Part shown: positions 25,805-37,164 of the stretch, piece by piece
How positions within the stretch are numbered: position 1 is the stretch's first letter
Layout: each line of letters begins with the position of its first letter
DNA from: Clusia tigrina
Taxonomy: Eukaryota > Arthropoda > Insecta > Diptera > Clusiidae
Length of the DNA: 64,000 nt
Direction of reading: 5' to 3'
Assembly (NCBI GenBank): GCA_920105625.2
Contig: OV050030.1
Location: 423,331,240-423,395,239 of the forward strand
Made by a program: the position numbers and the translations under genes
Notes under the pieces: model-generated
The model's input: only the letters and a program-made list of their open reading frames with translations
The model's database searches: none
Told to the model about the DNA's origin: nothing

Positions 25805-26125
25805 AGAAAGGGAGTAGAGATGATACGGTAGAACATCTACCAAAGAGTGTGTTAGCTCTAACATGCGGATGTCTCTGCATTTTGAAGCGCTAAAAACGTT
25901 GGAATATCTTTAGAAAGGGAGTAGAGATGATACGGTAGAACATCTACCAAAGAGTGTGTTAGCTCTAACATGCGGATGTCTCAGCATTTTGAAGCGCTAA
26001 AAACGTTGGAATATCTTTAGAAAGGGAGTAGAGATGATACGGTAGAACATCTACCAAAGAGTGTGTTAGCTCTAACATGCGTATGTCTCTGCATTTTGAA
26101 GCGCTAAAAACGTTGGAATATCTTT
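25805..26125. repeat. 107-bp tandem repeat, three copies
   Basis: AGAAAGGGAGTAGAGATGAT starts at 25805, 25912 and 26019. The three copies differ by only a few bases (for instance GCGGATGTCTCTGC, TCAGC, GCGTATG), so the expansion is young. Confidence 0.96.
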
Positions 26126-27282
26126 CTGATATTGATCTAAACTATTGTTATGAGTGTGTGGGAAATTCAATGGAATTTTTGAGAATTTTTCTTCGAAAAC
26201 TAAGTGGCCGACTTACACATATGAAATGCTTTTGAAACTTTATGTCTCTGCAAGGCAATTTCCGCTTGTTTTTTTGTTTCCAGTTGGACAAACGAACATC
26301 CTTGTACTTGTTTTGGCAAAAGCAATTCAATCGCTCGCATACTCGTTCAATTCATTGGAGCGTTGTTATTGTTTCTACGCTCCGGTGCCACTTTCAGAGC
26401 CCTTTAACAATGAGACTAGGCGGCAGGTGCGCTCCTATTGTGTTGATCCAATTTTTGTTTACCCACTCGTATACACTCAAGTTTGCACACACCGAATGCT
26501 CAAATGGCAGCAGGTGCTTTCAGTGCCCACCGCTAGGGATAAGGTAAGTGGTGCGTAAGGTATTACCCCAGCTCCGGCCAGAGTGCAGCATAGAGGGTTC
26601 AACACTTGTGAGTATGTGTGTGTTCATATAGCAGTCCCCCTGCTTTTGGGGTGGTCGGTGTCCGTGTGCGTCAGTGGCTGCCTTGGCTGGAAGTTTGTTT
26701 TCGAAGGCAGTATTTGGACTTGAGCCAATATGCCCCGCTGATATATCACAGTCGCATGTATGTAAATGCTAAAAGCTTTTGTTTGTTGTCATGTCCTACT
26801 AAAGTTGCCGCTGTCATAAATTTATGCAACCAGTGATAAGCTGGGAGTAAACCGTCATCTGAAGTTCATAAATAACATAATGGAAAATATGTCGGAGTAG
26901 TTGCCAAGATAAAGTGTGTGTTCGCTTCGCTGAGAGTGCGCTGACAGTTTGGAAATTTGAGAGCTTGCTTTTTGGCAGCCGCATTAATGAAACATATTTT
27001 TAAGACATGTTATTACGGTTGGAACTAGGAGTGCTATTCATCATCACTGGGATTGGGATTGCACCAAAGAGTATGCTTTGTTTTGCATACATTTTAGGGT
27101 AAAGCTCTATTTATAAAATTTGTAAAAAGCTAGCAAAACTTCCTAGCTTCACAGAATAATAAAATATTTCGTAGAGCTTTGGAGATTCACTCGCTTATTA
27201 TTCTTGTGAAGGGTTTAAAGTTTCCAATATAATTTTGGTTAATATTACTATTAAATATATTCAAATTTAACTAATTTAAAAA

Positions 27283-27440
27283 AAGGCGTGGATTCGAATC
27301 CTGCCCCGAGCATGATCTCAATGCTATTTTCTAAACTTTTTCATTTCGAGTCGAAGGTCTTAGTTACTAGTACCCATTCCTCCAAACTCTTGGACACTTA
27401 ATTCATTATGGAGCATGGTATAATAATATTAACTATTTAG
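27283..27440 (+). mobile_element. Diverged tRNA-derived SINE copy
   Basis: Starts near a pol III B-box-like GGATTCGAATCCTGCC, then a body with TTTCGAGTCGAAGGTCTTAG and TACTAGTACCCATTCCTCC, ending in an ATGGAGCATGGTATAATAAT tail. Shares this order of blocks with the copies near 29.8, 30.2 and 30.6 kb. Confidence 0.6.
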
Positions 27441-28282
27441 AATTCAACTTGTACATGAATTCAGGGTATATAAGAAAGTAATTCATGTACATTGTACTGA
27501 TCTAACAGTCTTTTTGTTACAACGATCACAGTGAAAAGAGCCAAGCATCTTAACTTTCAGCAAACTCACTGAACACACTCAGAGCAGTTTATAACAACTT
27601 AAAAAAGCTTTCTGGTTCAATGAACGCTTTCTTCTGTTCTTTTCTGTTCCAGGTTGAGATGGATCAGTCATGATAAGGACATTGAAGACTGCCTTCCAAC
27701 CAAGTTTTAAATTGCTACCAACAAATTCAAAAATTTTTAATTTTAAGTTATTGAAAATTATACATTTTTGTAAAGATTTGGGAACCAAATAACTATGTGA
27801 AAGCTTTTAAGCTCACATTGCAATTTAGCTTACATTTATTAAAAATTGCATATTTTTTGCTTTTCACACACAAAAAAGCTGAAAATTGTACAAAGAATTT
27901 GCTACACTCCCTCCAGAAGTCCTCAACGGCAACTGCCAATTCGATATGGAAAGCGACAAAACCTTTAAAGATTGATGCAGTTCGAGGCTCCCACATATAC
28001 TTATAGAGGTAGTTGGGTCAGATCTGATGCGGAAAAGGGTAGCGCTTTGCTGAACATCTAAATTATATGTTTCAGCCACATTCAACAAACAGCAGACTCA
28101 AGATATGATTTATTATGGAACATGACAGTCCCTCTCCCACCATTGATTAATCAAGCTACTACATGGACCACAAAACTAAAAATAAGAAAAGTTACTAAAT
28201 TAATAAAAACGCAATTACACCCGAGAAAGGCACCTGAACTACCTCATAACTAGCAAGATAACTTCCAGGAATTGCAGTTAGG

Positions 28283-29690
28283 CAGCTTACATACGTACAC
28301 AATGCTGTACTGGGACTGGGATATTATCCGCAACCGTTGTGGTTTGTGGGATAGTGTCCGTAAGCCTTGGTACCTACACCTGGTTATGAACCAACGCTTC
28401 TATCCTCTTACAGGTCTATGCTTATACCAATGCCCTCTAAGTTATTTGAAAAACTTATATTGGGTAAATTGCACCCATATCTCCAAAGCTATATTGTATA
28501 AATTTGGCTTCTGGGAAAACCATGGGACGGTTGAGCAGGTACACAGCATTGTACCAGAGTACAACAATATTTTAGACATAGCTTAGTTATCTAGGTAACA
28601 AGGTATGGCACGAGGGACTAATATACAAAATAAAAAAATACTACCTCTAAGCGTTTACCAACTCCTTGAATCATTCATAGCAAACAGACTATTTAGGGTA
28701 AAGTACAAAAGTTTCATATCTGGCGACGACAACAGTACCACAGGACAGCACGCTGGACTCCTCTATTGTATCTGATCTATACATACGATTTGCCAACTGA
28801 CATAAATCTTACAACTTCAACTTCTGCCAACGACACAGTAAAACTTAAGCTCTAACTTTGAGGAGGTTTCCTGGATGAATCTAACGAAATTGGCTTCTTT
28901 TATCAAATCCACAGGATGGTTTAAGGAGGATTTGGAGGTGTAGGGAAAAAAGCTCTATTGGCCACAATGGGCAAAATGAGTCTTAGGACAGGCATCTAAC
29001 CTAATCTAACCTAACCTAGGGTCTGACTCTTGTTCGGGAAAAGCAGTATAAAACCTAAGTAAGCACCTATTGACAATAGAGCACTGGTTAACTACTTGGC
29101 GAATACGAGTAAATGAGACAAAAAGCTGTCACGTCACTTTTACTCTCAGAAGAGAGTCGTGTCCCGCCATTACCTTAAATGATATCAAAATTGCGCAAGA
29201 GAAAAGGGTCAAATATTTAGAACTCCACTTAGATGAGCGTTTGATTTGTAGACATCATATTGAAATCAGGAAACACAAAATCAAATTCAAAGCGGTTACA
29301 TTGGCTCCTGCATAAAGTGTCTAAACTCACTCACTAGAGTGTCTAAACTCACTCTAAAGAATAAAGTAGTCTAAACTCATTCTAGAGAGTAAAGTGTTTA
29401 TAACAAGACAATCAGAGAAACGATTTGAATCTAAGGGAAACAATAATGGGGATCGGTAAGATCTCTTAATATGGAATTACTTCAACGATCCCATTCACGA
29501 ACACTTCGTACTATAACTGGGGCACCATGGTATTTCAAATGCACCAGGCTACATACAGAGCTGGGAACCCTCCCTCGTTACAGATGAAATCGAAAATTTC
29601 TCATCGAAATATAAAGTCCAATCTAATATTCTTGCGAAGTCTGTTAAAAAGACCCCTAAAATATCACACCTTAGAAACCCAATAATTTGA
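28283..29690 (+). mobile_element. Decayed Jockey-type non-LTR retrotransposon (reverse transcriptase remnants)
   Basis: Scattered RT wording in changing frames: LSKLFEKLILGKLHPYLQS near 28440, a VEQVHSIVPEYN block near 28530, TYDLPTDINLTT and an (A)NDT motif in place of ADDT near 28780-28840. After an interruption it resumes with TIEHWLTTWRIRVNETKS (29070 on) and VKYLELHLDERL. Numerous stops and frameshifts. The order of blocks fits one 5'-truncated element split by a second insertion at about 28850-29017. Confidence 0.7.
28850..29017 (+). mobile_element. Short 3' end of a second non-LTR element, nested
   Basis: Encodes KLASFIKSTGWFKEDLE then stop, the usual end of a Jockey/I-type ORF2, followed by ACAATGGGC-type 3' UTR wording and a CTAACCTAATCTAACCTAAC tail. 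The tail and the RT blocks on each side suggest insertion into the surrounding element. Target duplication not identified. Confidence 0.55.
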
Positions 29691-29747
29691 GAACTTCCAC
29701 ATTATTAACATATTTATTTATCTATTTATTTATGTACTAATTAATCT

Positions 29748-29757
29748 ATTTATTATA

Positions 29758-29788
<31 letters not shown>

Positions 29789-29950
29789 TATTCCTTACAC
29801 CATAATTAATTATGAGTGCAAGGTGTTGGGGGAATGAGTACCAGCTACAGAGGCTTTCGACTCGAAGAGAAAAAGATTTTATAGAAAGAAGCATTTTGGA
29901 GACCAAGCCCGTGGCAGGATTTGAACCTACGACCCTCGGGTGTGAATCTA
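29748..29950 (-). mobile_element. SINE copy, minus strand, with (ATT)n tail
   Basis: On the minus strand it reads GGTTCAAATCCTGCC (B box), then GCTTGGTCTCCAAAATGCTT, TTCGAGTCGAAAGCCTCTGT, CACCTTGCACTCATAATTAA and a trinucleotide tail (29757-29790). Its tRNA-like head is cut just upstream of the B box. Nearly identical to the plus-strand copy at 30571-30745, so the two form an inverted pair. Confidence 0.8.
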
Positions 29951-30130
29951 TTTATATTTATTTGATTTGATTACTATATTAATGAGACCACTAGCACCGG
30001 AATGCATAAATATATTTATTGTATTTTATTGCAAAATTATATATTAAATTAAGATTCAATGGAAATATTCAGAATATTTGAATAATTATTGTTCGTTGCA
30101 CTTAATGGAGATTCAATAAAAACATGAATG

Positions 30131-30355
30131 AAGCAGCCGGCCTAAGTGGTCTAGTGGTAAGTACACTGGGCTCACATTTGGGGGGTCGTTGAATCGATTC
30201 TTACCAGGGGCATAGTCTGACAAAAGCTTATTTCTAAATATTTTTCTCCTCGAGTTCTGGGCTGCTTAGTTGCTAGTACTCATTCTTCCTACCCCAGGTA
30301 GACAGATTTATTGATGGTGCAAGGTATTGTAATAATAATAATAAATATATAAATT
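30131..30355 (+). mobile_element. Best-preserved tRNA-derived SINE copy
   Basis: Head resembles a tRNA gene: A-box-like TAAGTGGTCTAGTGGTAAGT, then a degenerate B box GTTGAATCGATTC at about 30190, then the family body (CTCGAGTTCTGGGCTGCTTA, TGCTAGTACTCATTC, GATGGTGCAAGGTATTG) and an AATAATAATAAATA tail. Not a functional tRNA: no cloverleaf acceptor pairing. Confidence 0.75.
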
Positions 30356-30423
30356 GTATATTGATTTTTTATTGATTTTATTCATTAATATTTTATAAAC
30401 TTTTAATACCCTTATCAGAATAG

Positions 30424-30500
30424 GAAGATTTATGGCCTAAGAGTGTCTTCTGACCGAGTATTCGTGCCCTTGACAGCCACTTAAACCTTTAAATACCCTT
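30424..30500 (+). repeat. Dispersed repeat related to 14813-14880
   Basis: Contains GTGTCTTCTGACCGAGTATT and CGTGCCCTTGACAGCCACTT, then a short AAACCT tail. Second copy of the retroposon-tail-like repeat. Confidence 0.55.
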
Positions 30501-30570
30501 TGGAGCTTGTGTAGTTGCTCAAAGCTTTGAATGAAATGAAACTTCTAGCAAAGAATTTACTTATTTGTAA

Positions 30571-30745
30571 TACCCCCGAGGGTAGCAGGTTCAAATGCTG
30601 CCACGGGCTTGGCCTCCAAAATGCTTCTTTCTATAAAATCTCTTTTTCTTCGAGTCGAAAGCCTCTGTAGCTCATTCCCCTAACACCTTGCACTCATAAT
30701 TAATTATGGTGTAAGGAATAATATAATTATAATACTTTTAATATC
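30571..30745 (+). mobile_element. SINE copy, plus strand, 5'-truncated
   Basis: Begins CCCGAGGGTAGCAGGTTCAA, has the same blocks in the same order as the reverse complement of 29748-29950, and ends GGTGTAAGGAATAATATAAT. Differences are few. Confidence 0.8.
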
Positions 30746-31635
30746 GTGGCTTTAAACATGTAGCAAAATATAATCCCTTTAAAAAATTTCCTCTATTTTT
30801 CTTTCCAAGCTCACTATCTGCGGCCCGATCTCTTCCAACAATGTTGCGAACTTAAATTTCGAATACGGACACTGAAAAATGAAAAACAACAAAAACAGTT
30901 GCGGTTTTTTTTTTAAAGTAAATAAACTCAAATGAACACTGGTGTACGACAATAAAATTTAATATTTATTTGGTTTTTATTTTGCTGCTGCTGCACGGTT
31001 GGCTCGCGGATTTCGGACGCTGACAGCTTATCGCAAAAGCGCTCAACTGCAATGAAATACAATATTATTCTGACTTCAGCTCGCATACGGACACATCCGA
31101 TTCGATTCATTCATGCAGTTGTGGGCCGAATTCGCTGGAAATTACAAATGTGAGCGTTCGGAAGCGTTCATGCTGTCAGCCCACCAGACCGACCATCCAA
31201 GCGACCGAGCGACTGCTGCATGGGAAACATGACTCCGGCAGGGCTTAAACGATTTCAAGTGGCCACAATGAAAATGCTCGAAATCTCAGTTATTCTGGAC
31301 TGAAACTCCCCTCACTCGCAGTTGCATATTTGCTTTTCCATGCGCATTGTTTACATTTTAAATGTTTATTGTTCTGCTGCAGCAGAATAGTCTTTAGCGT
31401 TTGCTTTAGAGTTCGGTTTGTTTGGCTTGAAGAGCGTTCAGTTTTGACATTCAATTTACTCGAACAATGTTATATAATTTTTTCGTCGATTTAAAACACA
31501 TTGGAAACCTTGCAGAGGGCCTTGCATCACTTAGAAAAATTATGAAAGAAGAGCCGACAATAGACCGTTAATATTTAATTGTGGTATATGCACAGAACTG
31601 TAGTATATTCGGAAGCAGATGCAACGCTTGAATAT

Positions 31636-31735
31636 TTATTATTACATATTATTATAATTTGTACAAAAATGAATTAGTGTACAATTTGGAAGAGGAGCAC
31701 TAGCAACTGAGGCTTTCAGCTCTGGAATATTTAAT
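31636..31735 (-). mobile_element. SINE 3'-body fragment
   Basis: Reverse complement has GCCTCAGTTGCTAGTGCTCC, TTGTACACTAATTCATTTTT and an ATAATAATA-type tail. Almost the same 80 bp occurs at 49696-49780. Confidence 0.6.
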
Positions 31736-31739
31736 ATTT

Positions 31740-33266
31740 TATCTCTAATATATCAACATTTGTAAAATGCCTGTGAGACATTCGAAAGCTAAAGACTTAC
31801 TGATTCTGAAATAGTCTTTTCGTCAATCATGACTAAAAATGAATAAATACCAAAATGCATTTAAGAGAACGATTAATGGAACATCATTACTGAGAAATAA
31901 TATGGTCTATAATATACATATGTAATATGTATATTCTCTATGGAATAATTCAAAAGAGAGAGAAGATTCGAAAAATTATGTACACATGTACCACCAATGA
32001 ATAATTTATGTATAATTGTTCTAAATGTACACATATCTGGAAGCACATGCAACACTTCAATACGCAGGAGTATTTACCAATTGTATTGTCAATACCTCAA
32101 ACTTCATAAAATGCCGTGAGTTATTCGAAAGGTAGGTAGATAGGTTTAGCGGCTGCTTAAAAGCACACTTAGGCCTGGATTGGCCCTTTGTGCCACCTCA
32201 TGCTAAATAGTAGATATTCTGACGAAATGGTTTTTTCGTCCCTCATGACTAAACATGTATAAATAATAAAATTCAATTAGAGGACGTTTATGGGAAGATC
32301 ATTACTCAAATATAGTACTCTGGATAAAATCTGTAATATGTGTTTCTGTGTCGAATAACTCAACGGATTAGTTAGGTAGATAGGAGCGTCAGCTTAGTTC
32401 ACCAAAAGCACAATTGAGCATACCTAATGGCTCGTTGTGATACCACGGTGCGGCACTGTTCAAGTACTGACTAAAATTCTCTTACTTAAAGATGGTGATA
32501 GTCAGCGCCAGGATAGCGCAACTCAAAGGAGTAGTAGGTGTTTATTCCAGATCCCGTTGCTTGTCCACTTTATAGACTTGATTTGTTGTGGCTCGCTCTT
32601 TTCTGAACCGAAACTGGTATTTTGTTAGCGATTTTTTTGTGAAATTGATGCTAGATTGATAGGAGAATTGTTAAGAGGCGAGTAGTTCTGTTTAAAGACC
32701 GTTTAAATATTTTACTTGAAGGTAGAGTGTAAGCAAAGCTACAATATATCTCTTGAGACCAGGAACATTGCCTTGTGACCCTGTCCCTGTAACTCCTAAT
32801 ATGCTATATACTGGGAGCTGTGTAATTCTTGAGGTGTTCAAGACACAAAGGGTGTTTAACGGCAAGAGCCGTATAGGATTATTTTCCTAAGCAATTTTTT
32901 TATAGGCTGAATTGATAATTCTCTTGTGTTGCTATATAAGATTGCAGAGGGTATAGCTAATTCAATGGAATCTCCATAGATAGTACAATAGAACGGGGAC
33001 TTAAAGGGATATATGAACAAACTAAAAATTCTCGAAAATAACCCAATTCTTCAAAAAATACAAACTATGTGTCTCAAACAGAGAATCGAGCGATCACATA
33101 AATTCATTCCTGAAACAGGCTTATAAGTATGGTAGCCGGAAGGACATTGAAGGAGCTGGCATTTACGGCCCTTTGTAATGGGAAAGGTAGCTACAATATT
33201 TCAGGCAGAACCCAATATCATCGAGTCATGTACAAGGGAATGTTCGCAGGAAAATCTCTTTATATA
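31740..33266. other. Intergenic, dispersed repeat scraps only
   Basis: No gene seen. 32132-32215 (TAGGTAGATAGGTTTAGCGG, GGCCTGGATTGGCCC) and 32370-32460 (TTAGGTAGATAGGAGCGTCA) share wording typical of retroposon 3' UTRs. The 63-codon frame at 32437 has no recognisable content. Confidence 0.4.
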
Positions 33267-33268
33267 TA

Positions 33269-34564
33269 AAGAGTTTTCCAACAAGAGGTGTTATTTTGAA
33301 TCACCCGGTATTTCGGTAGCTGTTACTTTTGAAGCTTTTATTATTTGACATTTGACAAGTAGAAACTACGCCATTGCTAAAAATGGAACGATACACGCTT
33401 CAATAATGCATTGAAATTATTAAAATTCACTACAAAAATGGTGAAAATCTTGCAGTCACAGTTCTCAAAACTAAAGCATTTTTGGATCGTCGTGAAGCAC
33501 CTTGTCGGACCGCAATACAGAAATTGGTGGAAGAATTGGAGCTGTTGGGACAAGTTAGTGATGTGAAGAATAAAACCCGTGCACGTCGCTCAAGAACAAC
33601 TGAGAATATTGCTGCTGTAGCCGAAAGTGTTGAAGAAAACACAGGTTTGTCCATTCCTCGTCGTTCTTTGGAATTGGGCATTCCACAAACGTTACTACAC
33701 TATATTTTGCATAAAGACTTGGATCTTAAGGCTTATAAAGTTCAGATAACTCAAGCCGGCCGATCATCAACAACGTCGTGTCTTTGCTGATTGGGTCCTT
33801 GGAATGCATGAAAATTATCCGGAATTCCATCGAAAAATCATCTTGACTGATGAGGCCCATTTCCACCTCGGTGGCTACGTCAACAAGCAAAATTGTCGCA
33901 TCTGGGGCTCGGAAAACCCAAGAGTTATTGTTGAGAAGCCTCTCCATCCTCAACGTGTGAATGTTTGGTGCGGTTTATGGTCCGGCGGGGTCATTGGACC
34001 TTACTTTTTCGAAAATGAGGTTGGATCAACAGTTACGGTGAATGGATTGCGCTATCGAGAGATGATTAATGATTTTTTATGGTCGGAGTTGAATCATATT
34101 GATCTGGACAACGTTTACTTTCAACAAGACGGCGCTACGTGCCACACAAGCAACGAAACCATTGCTCTTTGACGGGAAAAGTTTCCGGACCGTGTTATCT
34201 CTCGAAGAGGTAATCACAATTGGCCACCGATATCTTGTGATTTAACACCTTGCGACTTCTTCCTTTAGGGCCACGTGAAAGATAAGGTCTACTCAAACAG
34301 CCCAGCATCGATTCAAGACCTCAAAGATAGAATTCGTGAGGCTATCGAGGACATAGGGCAGCCACTTTGCGATTTGGTTATGGAAAATTTCATGAAAAGG
34401 ATATGGTCCTGTAAGCGTGGTGGTGGTGGCCATTTGGCTGATGTTGTTTTCCATTATTAACGGCATACCTTGTTCTTTATTATGAAATAAACATCCGATC
34501 ATTTATCTCAAAAAATGGCATTTTTCTTTGAATACCAAAATAACACCTCTTATTGGAAAACCTT
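33269..34564 (+). mobile_element. mariner-family transposon, rosa-like D..D(41)D, complete but inactive
   Basis: 1296 bp bounded by TA on both sides (33267-33268, 34565-34566). Terminal inverted repeats of about 30 bp share TTTTCCAA[C/T]AAGAGGTGTT and ATTTTG, with a one-base indel near the tip. Size, TA target and transposase content are those of Tc1/mariner. The spacing of 41 residues between second and third catalytic Asp matches what I recall as the rosa subfamily from tephritid flies. Confidence 0.93.
33384..34460 (+). pseudogene. mariner transposase, disrupted
   Basis: DDE transposase that would cut and paste the element. Visible: N-terminal helix-turn-helix half (ILKTKAF/REAPCRTAIQKLVEEL region), second HTH (IPRRSLELGIPQTLLHYILH), first catalytic Asp in IILTDEAHFHLGG, second in VYFQQDGATCHT, third in SCDLTPCDFF, 41 residues later. 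Breaks: TAA as codon 8 (33405-33407), a frameshift near 33755, TGA at 34170-34172, and TAG at 34267 where the family has Trp. Length without the breaks is about the family's 345-360 aa. Cannot make an active protein. Confidence 0.9.
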
Positions 34565-34566
34565 TA

Positions 34567-37160
34567 CTATCGGACAGTTAGGCAACCTTAAAGGTGTTAT
34601 AGGCTTTTTGGGGTCACTTCAAGCCTAATGCGATTGCTGATAACTTTTAAATGAACTGGGACAGCATAATACAATAGAATTTACATTGGTTCCCAGGGAA
34701 TGAAGAATACGAAGGGAATGAAGATTACGAAGGCAACGAAGTAGATAACCGCCAATATGATTGTTGCTCGCTGGTAAAAGTTTTAGTTTCCTTCTTAGGC
34801 ATGACGTTTCATGGTAAAAGATTCTAAGGAATTATTTACATTCAGAGTGATCCTCATTTGCTCACAAATGTTGGATGTGTTTAAATATTCAGAGCATTCG
34901 ATCAGATATCTCAGAGTGAAATTTTAATTATGGAAATCTTATCATTAACTATTTTCTCCACGTCCTCTTACATCATTTGCTAAGGAGTTTGTTAAGGATG
35001 CTCTTTTTGCTCAATATATATATGATACTATATCAGTTACTGATGTTGCACGGCACTTGAAGTCTATCAAGTTCTTCAGTTTGATTCTGTAAAATTTTGA
35101 ATTGGTTCGAAGTTAATTAAGGGGATTGAACATATTTCCATGCCATTGAGTGACTCCAACCGAGTTGATCAAATCTTTAAGATCAGATTTAGTAGATTTG
35201 TCTGGCTGATGGGAGTATTCAGTGTCACAGAGCAGACTATTTGATACAAATTCATCACTGATGTGTTTAATAGTAAGTTTTCCACGGTTTTCAGAAGCAT
35301 ATTAGGCTATTAGGAAGGTTGGATGTACCTTCTAATTATATATATTATATGCTGATTCTATATTATATACAGACTATAGGCAAACTGAGAGGCTATATAA
35401 GTGGTGATTACCTCAGCTACTTATTTTAACATGTCGGAAATATTACGACCACTCCATTAATTTTTAACAAAAACACTTGTAAAGCGTAAGTTACAGAGTG
35501 CATTATAAACGTTTAGTCACATATTTAGACCTCCCTCAAGAATGGTCGTACAAGGAGAGTGGTTTCCAAGCACTCATTTTAGAGGTACCTTTTGGGTTAT
35601 GCTTCGTCCCTTTTCTGTCAGTAAGTGAATCTCAAATGGAGTTTCTTCTGGAAGCGAAGGTTTCGAGAATGCACCACCAAGGACAAGGAAGGATTATCTT
35701 CTATTATTTAATCACCACACTTGGGAGGTACCGGTACTTCATTACTTAGAATTGGGCTATAATAATGTTCATTCATTGAATTAATATTCCTTCTATCAAA
35801 TATTGTTCTTAACAATTTCTAAGGAAAGTTACTGAATCAACTGCAGAGTTGTGGAAGTTTTTATTAAGTGCACCAATACAGTTCACACAATACAATTAAC
35901 TCTTCTCGTTAATTAATCGACTAAAATTGAATATAAGTTGTATGGAAACCCCCCTACGGCCTGCCTTATTAGCAAACAAAATTTAATTAAATCGCTCCTA
36001 AGCAGCTCAAATTGAAAGGTTGGTATTGGGAAACTTTTTCAAGAGCAGCACATAAATTCGCTAAATATTCCCTTCCGATTCACCTGGACAGAGAGCACAG
36101 TTAACCACCAACCCACTCACTCAAGTTGAGTCAATTGATTGCACACCGACTGGCACGCTCTTCTGCACCTCAAACCCGGGGTGCTGCAGCAGTGAGTGCA
36201 AAATCCACACTGGCGTACAGAGTTCTTGTTCAAATCGGAAGCAACCTTGAACTACTTAATTCAAAACATTTCAGCTCACTACATCAACACCCACACACAA
36301 ACACTCCCCTTACTGTACAACACTTCTTCGGCCTGTATACGTAGTGTAGCCCCCTCACCTAACCCCCTGGTACATGCCTCGCTGGCACTTGCATGGCACC
36401 CCACTGCTGCTGTTTTATGTTGCTCCTTTTGCAGCAAGAATTGCATTGTGCGGCGGCATAAATTGCAAAATTTCAAATTATGAACAGTACTACGTCACTC
36501 CGTGGCAATTTGTTGTGTTCTGTGGTGCGTCAGCAAGGATTTACTCGCTAGCTGAAAGCTGGGCGCTGAAGGAAATACGCGCCAAATCTATGGCACTGCA
36601 TTTATGCATGCCACTTTGCATAACGCAGTAATGTATGCGTTCCGCTCCGCTCCAGCTACGACAAAATAAATTGTGGCGTCACTTGCTGGGCTGGCGGCCC
36701 ACTTTTCTTTGCCCTTCCGACTGCATGACTCTCATTTTATTACCGTGGCGATATGCACTCCAATTGTTCCAATGATGGCTTTTAAATTTGTTTAGAAAGT
36801 TGCAGGCTTCCGTCGTTGAATGGCATTTGTTCTTTCTTTGTGCCATTACTAGAGTACGTCATTTGCCGTTGATTGACAATGAAGTCGTAATTCGATTTCT
36901 CGTAAAAGGCAGTCAAATGAAGGAAAAGTGCATTATGCAGCAATTTGCGTGCAAAAAGGATTCCTATTATGTCCTTTGACAGTCTACGAATGTAATAAAG
37001 CTCAGCAGGAATCAATTTAATATGGATTGCAAAGAGGTCTCAAATGGAAAGTTTTACCTTCAATGAAAGAAATTAATAACAAGGATATAGATATGAGGGT
37101 CTACTGAATCTCTTACTACTCAGAGCCATTCAGTTGCTAAAGAGGTTTGATCCTGGTATA
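34567..37160. other. Intergenic, nothing recognised
   Basis: Frames of 60-95 codons at 35498 and 36126-36631 have no family motif, no splice context and no codon wording that convinces me. 36100-36700 is locally less AT-rich. Confidence 0.4.
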
Positions 37161-37164
37161 TAAC

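Larger units (their letters stand above)
20000..27280. other. Gene-poor intergenic block upstream of metro start
   Basis: Apart from the arrays at 21400-21760 and 25805-26125 and the retroposon tail at 22056-22238, I see no gene. Many frames of 60-130 codons occur but lack family motifs, coding wording or splice context. 20570-20760 is locally GC-richer and could be promoter or 5'-UTR material for metro. Confidence 0.4.

Noticed and set aside
30131..30210. tRNA gene
   Set aside because: A- and B-box-like words exist, but no acceptor or anticodon stem pairing, and the same body and tail recur in other SINE copies.
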